DNA of 7,160 nt, taken from the NCBI GenBank assembly GCA_031273365.1, contig JAISSA010000052.1:1-7160 (forward strand), written 5' to 3'. This stretch comes from Synergistaceae bacterium. Its GTDB lineage: Bacteria; Synergistota; Synergistia; Synergistales; Aminobacteriaceae. This document shows, in pieces, positions 1 through 4,275 of the stretch (position 1 is the stretch's first letter; the number at the start of each line of letters is the position of its first letter). Position numbers and translations under genes: made by a program. The notes beneath the pieces were generated by a model that saw only the letters and a list, made by a program, of their open reading frames with translations, did no database searches and was not told the origin of the DNA.

Positions 1-183
1 GAGGTAAAATGCCACGTCGTCCGCAGGGAACTTCCGGACGTTCGTATGCAGAACGTCGCGCTGCTGGGAAAAATTGCCGCCGAGAAACTGATTCCCGGAT
101 TGGAGCGCGAACACTACGATAAAGCGCTGAGCGACGTTCTTGCGCCAGGGGTGTTGCAGGCGAACCTGGCGATCTTCAGATAA
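1..183 (+). CDS. C-terminal end of a probable 2-oxoacid:ferredoxin oxidoreductase gamma/IorB-type subunit (5' partial)
   Basis: An open frame runs in from the left edge and stops at TAA 181-183, giving 60 visible residues. The segment RMQNVALLGKIAAEKLIPGL, followed by a helix with acidic and basic residues and the ending LQANLAIFR, resembles the end of the pyruvate/2-oxoacid/indolepyruvate ferredoxin oxidoreductase gamma family. There a 'N-x-hydrophobic-LG-alanine-rich' helix precedes an 'E/A-N-L-x-A-F' terminus. Such proteins are cytoplasmic and pass electrons from 2-oxoacid oxidation to ferredoxin in anaerobes. No cofactor-binding part lies within the window, so the assignment rests on a short tail and is tentative. 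The gene is followed by a GC-rich double hairpin that could terminate its transcript. Confidence 0.45.
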   Translation, partial: EVKCHVVRRELPDVRMQNVALLGKIAAEKLIPGLEREHYDKALSDVLAPGVLQANLAIFR

Positions 184-210
184 TACAGAGAAGAGAAAAA
201 TTAACGGGGT

Positions 211-257
211 CAGGGGACTCGTCCCCTGCGGGGTGTGGGGCAGAGCCCCACGGTTTT
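211..257 (+). repeat. GC-rich double-hairpin repeat, possible terminator
   Basis: There are two perfect hairpins in tandem. CAGGGGAC (211-218) pairs with GTCCCCTG (221-228) around a 2-base loop, and GTGGGGC (235-241) pairs with GCCCCAC (245-251) around AGA. A TTTT run follows at 254-257 and more T-rich sequence lies beyond. The pattern of a short GGGGAC/GTCCCC hairpin followed by a GGGGC/GCCCC hairpin is one I recall as a dispersed intergenic element in several anaerobe genomes. Its position 27 bases after the upstream stop also suits an intrinsic terminator, although the T run is short. Both readings can hold at once. Confidence 0.6.
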
Positions 258-281
258 AAATTGCTTTTGACCTCGAAGCAC

Positions 282-361
282 AGATGACGTCAAAGCGGAT
301 GCCAGCGCCGGATGGAGCCCTGCCGGTGCTGGTATAATAATGAAAGCGAAGCCCGTCATCT
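282..361. other. Nested inverted repeats between the first two genes
   Basis: The outer arms AGATGACG (282-289) and CGTCATCT (354-361) are perfect inverted copies. Inside them, 299-311 pairs with 323-335 over 13 positions with two G-T wobbles and an 11-base loop; the core is CCAGCGCCGG against CCGGTGCTGG. The inner right arm overlaps an extended -10 promoter. If transcribed from upstream, this would be a strong two-tier RNA stem. As DNA it could be a regulator site or the remains of a small palindromic element. Apart from this and the promoter I see no gene in 258-414; an in-frame 16-codon ORF at 340-390 has no support. Confidence 0.5.
330..338 (+). promoter_or_regulatory. Extended -10 promoter for the nrdG-like gene
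   Basis: The bases TGGTATAAT form a consensus extended -10 element (TGN plus TATAAT at 333-338). No good -35 hexamer is found 16-18 bases upstream, which is tolerated for extended -10 promoters. Transcription would begin near 345 and run about 80 bases before the NrdG-like start. The box lies in the right arm of an inverted repeat, so a protein or structure acting there could control it. Confidence 0.5.
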
Positions 362-426
362 TTTGTGAAGGAATCGGGGAGGATAAATAATTCGCACCTG
401 GCCGGGCAGTGTCTGGAGGGCAAAAC

Positions 427-882
427 ATGCTGCTGTTCACCGAAGCTGTAGCCTCATATAAAGAGGTGCCGATGGAATACAGTCTGGTTATCCACATCGC
501 GGGTTGCCCGAACGCCTGCGAAAATTGCCAATCCCCCTGGTTGCAGGCTGAAGAGGGCGACGTGCTGCAAGAGTGTTTTGAAAAACTGCTTCATCTCTAT
601 CATACTGTTACCTGTGTCTGTTTTTTGGGCGAGAGCAGGGATGAAGCGAATCAGGTCGAATTTGTCGCCATGTGCCGCTATGCCAGAGCACTGGGCCTGA
701 AAACGTGTCTGTATTCGGGCCGTGCCGGCGAACCGGAACCCTGGATGAGGTGTTTCGACTTTGTCAAGCGTGGTCCGTATATCGCGGCACAGGGACCATT
801 GACCAGCCCATCCACCAACCAGCGTTTCTATAAAAAAGAAAACGATTCTTTTGTAGATGTGACCAGTATATTCTGGCAGTAA
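427..882 (+). CDS. nrdG: NrdG-like radical SAM activating protein
   Basis: This is a 151-residue protein of the small radical SAM activase type. Known NrdG binds a 4Fe-4S cluster and S-adenosylmethionine and generates the glycyl radical on anaerobic (class III) ribonucleotide reductase. The cluster motif is visible as GCPNACENC, with cysteines 27, 31 and 34 (CX3CX2C). The later FLGESRDE stretch matches the SAM-binding GGE region, LKTCLYSGR resembles the family's 'gl-T-lYTG', and FVKRGPY plus TNQRFYKK match the C-terminal 'G-p(f/y)' and 'NQR' signatures. I chose ATG 427 because GGAGGG (415-420) lies six bases upstream; GTG 409 is possible but lacks this spacing. The length fits the family. No nrdD is adjacent here, so its partner is either elsewhere or a different glycyl radical enzyme. 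It has its own candidate promoter and is followed after 13 bases by a palindromic repeat. Confidence 0.8.
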   Translation: MLLFTEAVASYKEVPMEYSLVIHIAGCPNACENCQSPWLQAEEGDVLQECFEKLLHLYHTVTCVCFLGESRDEANQVEFVAMCRYARALGLKTCLYSGRAGEPEPWMRCFDFVKRGPYIAAQGPLTSPSTNQRFYKKENDSFVDVTSIFWQ

Positions 883-895
883 TCAATACCTGCAG

Positions 896-971
896 CAGAG
901 CAGAGGCAGAGAAATAAAGTTCAGGACAGCAGGCTTTCGTGACGAAGAGCCGCCGGTCCATGTTCTGTTTC
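896..971. repeat. Palindromic direct repeat, copy 1
   Basis: This 76-bp block matches 1578-1653 at 73 of 76 positions (differences at 928, 942 and 965). The core 924-959 folds as a bulged hairpin closed by AGGAC and GTCC, with TTCG/CGAA at the tip. The difference at 928 removes one base pair of the stem. It begins 14 bases after the nrdG-like stop codon, a typical position for REP-like or terminator-like intergenic elements. Unlike copy 2 it lacks the inverted right outer arm. Short ORFs reading through it are artefacts of the repeat. Confidence 0.85.
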
Positions 972-978
972 GATTCAA

Positions 979-998
979 TAACAGGTAATGACTTGTTA
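979..998. promoter_or_regulatory. Candidate toxin-antitoxin operator palindrome
   Basis: TAACAGGT (979-986) and ACTTGTTA (991-998) are inverted copies matching at 7 of 8 positions around a 4-base centre. The site lies directly before the antitoxin's ribosome-binding site (GGGGGG, 1002-1007). RelB/DinJ-type antitoxins bind such palindromes with their ribbon-helix-helix domain and repress their own operon together with the toxin. That binding is inferred from the family. A matching promoter was not identified with confidence; TAATGA at 986-991 is a possible weak -10. Confidence 0.55.
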
Positions 999-1016
999 AA
1001 AGGGGGGTATGGCAGT

Positions 1017-1304
1017 ATGCCTGGTACGACAACGACTTTCAGCATCCGAATGGACGCCGGGCTCAAAAAACAGCTCGATGAATTTTGCCACGCTGTTGGC
1101 ATGAATACAAACACCGCCATCAATATGTTTGCCAGGGTAGTGACCCGCGAGCAGCGATTGCCGTTTGAGGTGACCACGAACGTCGATCCTTTTTATAGCG
1201 ACAGCAATATGGCCTACCTGAAAGAAGCGATTGCCGCCCTTAACGCCGGTAAAGGCGTGGAACACGAATTGATCGAGCTCGGCAATGAAGAAAGTTTGGT
1301 TTGA
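1017..1304 (+). CDS. RelB/DinJ-family antitoxin
   Basis: This 95-residue antitoxin belongs to a type II toxin-antitoxin module. Residues about 5-48 form a ribbon-helix-helix DNA-binding and dimerisation domain: a TTFSIRMDAGLKKQLDEF strand-helix, then an 'hGMNTNTAINMF' second helix, then LPFEV, the usual RelB/DinJ hallmark. The C-terminal part (about 55-95, with YLKEAIAALNAGKG and ELIEL) is the toxin-neutralising arm and resembles the tail of YefM-type antitoxins more than that of DinJ. ATG 1017 is chosen because GGGGGG lies nine bases upstream and the family signature begins right after it. It overlaps the toxin gene by 20 bases, indicating translational coupling. It probably autoregulates through the palindrome at 979-998. 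Confidence 0.88.
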   Translation: MPGTTTTFSIRMDAGLKKQLDEFCHAVGMNTNTAINMFARVVTREQRLPFEVTTNVDPFYSDSNMAYLKEAIAALNAGKGVEHELIELGNEESLV

Positions 1305-1560
1305 AACAGCTTGGAGTGACTACCTTTATTGGCAGAGTCAGGACAGGAGGACCCTCAAAAAAATCAATTTGCTGCTTCAGGATGTAGAACGCAACGGATA
1401 CAATGGCATCGGGAAACCAGAGCCCCTGAAAAGCGAGTTTTCCGGATGGTGGAGCTTGCGCATAGACGAGAAGAACCGCCTGGTATTCAGAATGACCGAA
1501 AAAACCATCGAGATCGCGGCTTGCAGAGGGCATTACGATACAGGCGACATAGGAAACTGA
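1285..1560 (+). CDS. yoeB: YoeB-family mRNA interferase toxin
   Basis: This 91-residue toxin of the Txe/YoeB family is a ribosome-dependent endoribonuclease that cuts mRNA at the A site and halts translation. The sequence aligns with E. coli YoeB without gaps through the core: DYLYWQ, KKIN, GKPEPLK, FSGWWSLRI, NRLV and the AACR-x-HY terminus. The catalytic residues Glu46, Arg65, His83 and Tyr84 occupy the same positions as in the E. coli protein, so the toxin should be active. It carries seven extra residues after HY. It starts inside the end of the antitoxin gene and depends on that protein for neutralisation. The stop codon is 17 bases before the second palindromic repeat, which could serve as its terminator. 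Confidence 0.93.
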   Translation: MKKVWFETAWSDYLYWQSQDRRTLKKINLLLQDVERNGYNGIGKPEPLKSEFSGWWSLRIDEKNRLVFRMTEKTIEIAACRGHYDTGDIGN

Positions 1561-1575
1561 TCGATTTTACTATTC

Positions 1576-1673
1576 ACCAGAGCAGAGGCAGAGAAATAAA
1601 GTTCAGGACGGCAGGCTTTCGTGGCGAAGAGCCGCCGGTCCATGTTTTGTTTCTCCGACTCTGCTCTTTTGGT
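1576..1673. repeat. Palindromic direct repeat, copy 2, with complete outer inverted arms
   Basis: Bases 1578-1653 repeat the block at 896-971. Here the element is more complete: AGAGCAGAG (1579-1587) is answered by CTCTGCTCT (1659-1667), and ACC (1576-1578) by GGT (1671-1673). The inner hairpin pairs 1606-1621 with 1625-1641 through GGA/TCC, CGGC/GCCG, GGCT/AGCC and TTCG/CGAA with three small bulges and a TGG loop. The whole is an imperfect palindrome of about 98 bases ending in CTCTTTT. It could be a non-autonomous palindromic element (REP- or MITE-like) and at the same time the terminator of the toxin operon. No transposase is encoded nearby. Confidence 0.75.
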
Positions 1674-1824
1674 AAATGCGACAGCGGGACGCCCTTCTCA
1701 TGACACACGTTCTTCACTCTTGCGTGTAAAAGTTTCCTGTGATAGAGTATGCAAAAGCTCTTTTGTTAAGGATGCGGAGGGCGAAATAGTTGATTTTACG
1801 GATGTCTTTCATTAAAAAACGAGG
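1674..1824. other. Intergenic stretch without a convincing gene
   Basis: The sequence between the palindromic repeat and the operon promoter has no recognisable protein family. A frame open across 1621-1815 ends in VKDAEGEIVDFTDVFH, which has plausible protein composition. However, its start lies in the repeat and it has no clear ribosome-binding site. It may be a worn gene fragment or chance. Confidence 0.4.
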
Positions 1825-1830
1825 TATAAT
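1825..1830 (+). promoter_or_regulatory. -10 box upstream of the envelope operon
   Basis: TATAAT is a perfect -10 hexamer ending one base before the octanucleotide tandem repeat. No convincing -35 element is seen at 15-18 bases spacing, so an activator or a weak promoter is possible. Transcription would start near 1837, inside the repeat tract, and give a leader of about 395 bases before the first operon gene. Confidence 0.45.
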
Positions 1831-1831
1831 A

Positions 1832-1887
1832 GGCAGTCAGGCAGTCAGGCAGTCAGGCAGTCAGGCAGTCAGGCAGTCAGGCAGTCA
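1832..1887 (+). repeat. Seven perfect tandem copies of GGCAGTCA
   Basis: The 8-base unit GGCAGTCA occurs seven times with no interruption or mismatch (56 bases), then the sequence leaves the pattern with CTG. Perfect tandem octamers like this tend to change copy number by slipped-strand mispairing. The tract lies immediately downstream of a -10 box and upstream of a leader mini-ORF, so copy number changes would alter the transcription start region or leader length, not a reading frame. Confidence 0.95.
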
Positions 1888-1915
1888 CTGAAGTTTCCTT
1901 CCTGGAGGCGCTTTT

Positions 1916-1945
1916 ATGTTGTGCCTCTGCAATTCTTATCTGTAA
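1916..1945 (+). CDS. Possible nine-codon leader peptide
   Basis: ATG 1916 opens the mini-ORF MLCLCNSYL ending at TAA 1943-1945. It is preceded by a strong ribosome-binding site, GGAGG at 1904-1908, with ideal 7-base spacing. It lies between the repeat tract and a group of hairpins upstream of the operon, the place where an attenuation leader would be. Two of nine codons are Cys and three are Leu. Nothing shows that it is translated, and a chance combination is possible. Confidence 0.3.
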   Translation: MLCLCNSYL

Positions 1946-2085
1946 AAAAACAAATCAGACTTCTCCCAGGCTCAGGTTTCGCGTTCGCGGTCCGCTGTAT
2001 CGACGCCGCGACTGTCTCTGCGTTGGACGAAAACGCGTGTTGTTTTTTCCCCTGTGTCCGCTCAAGCCTCGTGCGCTCACGCTTT

Positions 2086-2192
2086 GCCCTGACATCTGCT
2101 CAGGGCTGAGGCGGTTTTGTTGTTGCCGGGCGTCTGACAGGCAACAGTCTCCGAATTTTTTGAGGTTTCCCGGAGACGGGTCTGAAGCCCGT
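2086..2192 (+). promoter_or_regulatory. Structured 5' leader: four consecutive hairpins before the envelope operon
   Basis: Four stems follow one another. GCCCTGA/TCAGGGC is at 2086-2092 and 2100-2106. TGTTGCC/GGCAACA is at 2121-2127 and 2140-2146. GTCTCCG/CGGAGAC is at 2147-2153 and 2171-2177. ACGGG/CCCGT is at 2176-2180 and 2188-2192. All are perfectly complementary. Stems two and three abut with no spacer, which allows coaxial stacking, while stems three and four share bases 2176-2177, so they compete at the junction. The first stem is followed by GCGGTTTTGTTGTTG, weakly terminator-like. The block ends 39 bases before the first start codon. I match it to no known riboswitch class. Confidence 0.45.
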
Positions 2193-2231
2193 GTTCATTT
2201 AAGCGAATACGTTTTTAAGGGAGGTTTTAAT

Positions 2232-3104
2232 ATGAAGCGTATTTTGGGTGTTCTGACGGGGGCGCTTATTTTGCTTGTTTTGCTTATTTTCGCCCTGTGT
2301 GGCATGGCCTGGACGATCGAGGCCCGCGCGGCTGAATCGGAGGAACCCGGCTCGGTGGTGACGCAGCGGGACAGGAATCTGTTGGACTGGACGCAAAATT
2401 ACATTGAATCGACGGGGATGGCCGTCGCGCCCACGGGGATGAAAGGGGCTCAGGCCAAGGCTCTCGCGCGGCGGGGGGCCATTGTGGACCTCCAGCGTAA
2501 CCTTCTGGAGTTCATGGGCGGCGTCCAGATCGACGCCCGGACCACGATGGACGACTTCATGGCAAGCGACCGGGTCCGTCAGGAGATGCATGGGATCATT
2601 AAGAACGTCGAACTCCTCGAAGGAACGTGGGACGGCGAGTCCTACACCGTCTCCGGTCGCGTGCGCCTGCCTCAGCTGAGGGTCGTGGTGGCCGCGAACA
2701 TTCCGCCGAACCCCGTTAACATCGCCATCGTCGAAGAAGAAAAAAAGATCCCGGTTGAGAAAAAAACCGCGGGAAAATTCACAGGCCTGATTATCGATGT
2801 CCGCCACCTCTCCTTAGTTCCCGCCATGGCCTTCAACGTCCTCGACGCGGGCGGCAGGGCGGTCTACGGCATCGAGTTCGTGGATCAGAAACATTACCTT
2901 GAAAGTGGCCTGTGTGCCTACTACAACAACATCAATTACGCGAAAGGCGAGGTTCACGTGGCCTCGAACCCCCTCAGCGTCAGGGCCATACGACTCTCCT
3001 CCGACAACGTCGATGTCGTCATCTCCAACGACGACGCGACGAAAGTACGAGGCAGCTCCTACGATTTTCGGCGGGAGTGCAAAGTCATTATCGTCAGCAA
3101 GTGA
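2232..3104 (+). CDS. Exported LPP20-like protein with C-terminal beta-rich domain
   Basis: This 290-residue exported protein is first in the operon. A Sec signal occupies residues 1 to about 33 (MKR, a long hydrophobic core, then EARA before AES); no lipobox cysteine is present, so it is probably not a lipoprotein. Residues about 58-150 form an LPP20-like domain: a short GMAVAPTG strand, the helix QAKALARRGAIVDLQRNLLE, then GGVQID and an 'LLEGTWDGESYTVSGRVRL' ending. Residues about 181-290 form a second domain with TGLIIDVRHLSLVPAM, FNVLDAGGRAVYG and DVVISNDDA, a pattern I recall joined to LPP20 domains in other diderm bacteria. ATG 2232 is set by GGGAGG (2219-2224); the upstream frame extension to 2037 lacks protein character. 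The molecular role is unknown; periplasmic or outer-membrane association is inferred. The next gene follows after 10 bases. Confidence 0.82.
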   Translation: MKRILGVLTGALILLVLLIFALCGMAWTIEARAAESEEPGSVVTQRDRNLLDWTQNYIESTGMAVAPTGMKGAQAKALARRGAIVDLQRNLLEFMGGVQIDARTTMDDFMASDRVRQEMHGIIKNVELLEGTWDGESYTVSGRVRLPQLRVVVAANIPPNPVNIAIVEEEKKIPVEKKTAGKFTGLIIDVRHLSLVPAMAFNVLDAGGRAVYGIEFVDQKHYLESGLCAYYNNINYAKGEVHVASNPLSVRAIRLSSDNVDVVISNDDATKVRGSSYDFRRECKVIIVSK

Positions 3105-3114
3105 GGTGATGGAC

Positions 3115-4269
3115 ATGAAAAAGAAAATAGTACTCGCGCTTGTCGTCGCCCTGACGGTCGTCGCCCTGTCGCCGTGCTCTTTGTGGGCCGGGATCAGGCG
3201 GGAGGGCGACCTGTACATCGTTGACGACGCGGAGGGTTCCGCCCCCATCGGGAGCGGGGGGAAAAGCGCCGCGCGGGATGCCGCCAGGCGCAACGCCCAG
3301 CGCGACGCGCTCGAAAGAGCCCTCGGCGCGACCGTTCAGGGCATCACGGAGATGCAGAACTATCAGGTCGTCAAAGATAAAGTTTTTTCCCAGACCCAGG
3401 GGCTCGTCAGGACCTTCGACGTTCTTCGGGAGTGGGAGAAGGACGGGGAACTCTATATTTCCGCACTCTGCAAGGTCTCCTTCACCGCCCTTGACGGCGT
3501 GCTGGGGCCGGTCGTCCTCGACGCCCTCGGAAACCCGAGGGTTATGGTCCTCATCGATGAACGGGTCGGCAACAATCGCGTTTTTCTCTCGACGACGGAA
3601 GGAGAAGTACTGCGGGTCTTCGAGAAGGCGGGATACCTCCTCGTGGACCCGAGCCAGGCGGACGTTTTGAAGGAGATCGACCTCGACGCGGCGCGACAGT
3701 CGTCGGACCCCGAATTTCTGCGCGAGGTTGCGCGGACGTTCAACGCCGACGTGCTGATTTCCGGCAAAGCCGACGCCAAATCCTACACCAGCCAGAAAAA
3801 ATATGGGCAGCTTTTATACGGAGTCCGAAGCACGGTTCAACTGAAATCCGTATTGACTAACTCCGCCTATATGCTGGGTTCAGAGATGGTTGAACAGAAA
3901 AAGGAGGCCCTTACGGAAGAAGATGGAGCCATCAGGGGACTCCAGCCCGCCGCGTCCATCGCCGCGAAGAGTATCGTGCACAAGATCGCCTACGCCATGA
4001 TTTCCGGCTCCGCCGGGGGCATTCCCGGCCGGACGGTCAAAATCAGGGTCGCAGAAATTTCCTTCAGGGACGCGACGAACCTGAAGAACGCGCTGCAGGG
4101 CATCGACGGCGTCACGGGGGTTTATCAGAGGCAATACCGCGACAGGAAGCTGGAACTCGACATCGTTTCCGACAAGACGGCGGAGGATATCGCCATGACG
4201 CTCTCCGACCACGGCATAGACATCGAAGACGTCAATTCCGCCGTTGTCGAAGGCCGAAGCGAGAAGTAG
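3115..4269 (+). CDS. Exported FlgT N-terminal-domain-like protein
   Basis: This 384-residue protein has a clear signal peptide (MKKKIVLALVVALTVVALSP, cleavage likely after LWA at about residue 25). Residues about 40-125 match the FlgT-N/LPP20 type: an alanine- and arginine-rich helix (AARDAARRNAQRDALERALG), then GATVQG, an N-Y-x-V stretch, 'VFSQTQGLVRTFDVL' and a closing strand ELYISALCKVSF. Residues about 135-290 look like an alpha/beta domain opening with NPRVMVLIDE and containing GYLLVDPSQAD and ADVLISGKA, similar to the middle domain of FlgT and to the TolB-N/CsgG fold. A third domain (about 315-384) begins VKIRVAEISFRDATNLKNAL. ATG 3115 is preferred over ATG 3109 because GAGGTG (3103-3108) is six bases from it but adjacent to 3109. 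FlgT forms the H-ring around the Vibrio flagellar basal body; here there is no flagellar context, so the name indicates fold, not function. Confidence 0.8.
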   Translation: MKKKIVLALVVALTVVALSPCSLWAGIRREGDLYIVDDAEGSAPIGSGGKSAARDAARRNAQRDALERALGATVQGITEMQNYQVVKDKVFSQTQGLVRTFDVLREWEKDGELYISALCKVSFTALDGVLGPVVLDALGNPRVMVLIDERVGNNRVFLSTTEGEVLRVFEKAGYLLVDPSQADVLKEIDLDAARQSSDPEFLREVARTFNADVLISGKADAKSYTSQKKYGQLLYGVRSTVQLKSVLTNSAYMLGSEMVEQKKEALTEEDGAIRGLQPAASIAAKSIVHKIAYAMISGSAGGIPGRTVKIRVAEISFRDATNLKNALQGIDGVTGVYQRQYRDRKLELDIVSDKTAEDIAMTLSDHGIDIEDVNSAVVEGRSEK

Positions 4270-4275
4270 CGGAAG

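Noticed and set aside
764..1177. Minus-strand ORF across nrdG end, repeat and antitoxin
   Set aside because: It opposes two well-supported plus-strand genes and has no recognisable domain.
1329..1703. ORF overlapping the toxin in another frame
   Set aside because: It is a frame shadow of yoeB that reads on into the palindromic repeat, with no family resemblance.
1621..1815. 64-codon ORF starting in repeat copy 2
   Set aside because: Its first residues are translated from the repeat (as in copy 1), there is no clear ribosome-binding site, and it matches no family I know. The tail could be a gene remnant.
1832..1887. CRISPR array
   Set aside because: The 8-bp units are contiguous with no spacers, so this is a simple tandem repeat.
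1921..2109. 62-codon GTG-start ORF in the leader
   Set aside because: Poor ribosome-binding spacing and a composition unlike protein. It runs through a hairpin region better explained as leader RNA.
2086..2192. Known riboswitch such as cobalamin, SAM or c-di-GMP
   Set aside because: I could not find the conserved core motifs of these classes, so only a generic structured leader is claimed.
2037..2231. Upstream extension of the first operon gene's reading frame
   Set aside because: The added residues are Cys/Arg-rich and unlike a protein N-terminus. The signal peptide and a strong ribosome-binding site fix the start at 2232.
2199..2807. 202-codon minus-strand ORF opposite the first operon gene
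   Set aside because: It is a shadow of a GC-rich coding region, rich in Arg/His/Pro, with no start signal or family.
2899..3114. Upstream extension of the FlgT-N-like gene
   Set aside because: It overlaps the previous gene in another frame with Ser/Thr/Pro-rich shadow sequence. The signal peptide begins at ATG 3115.
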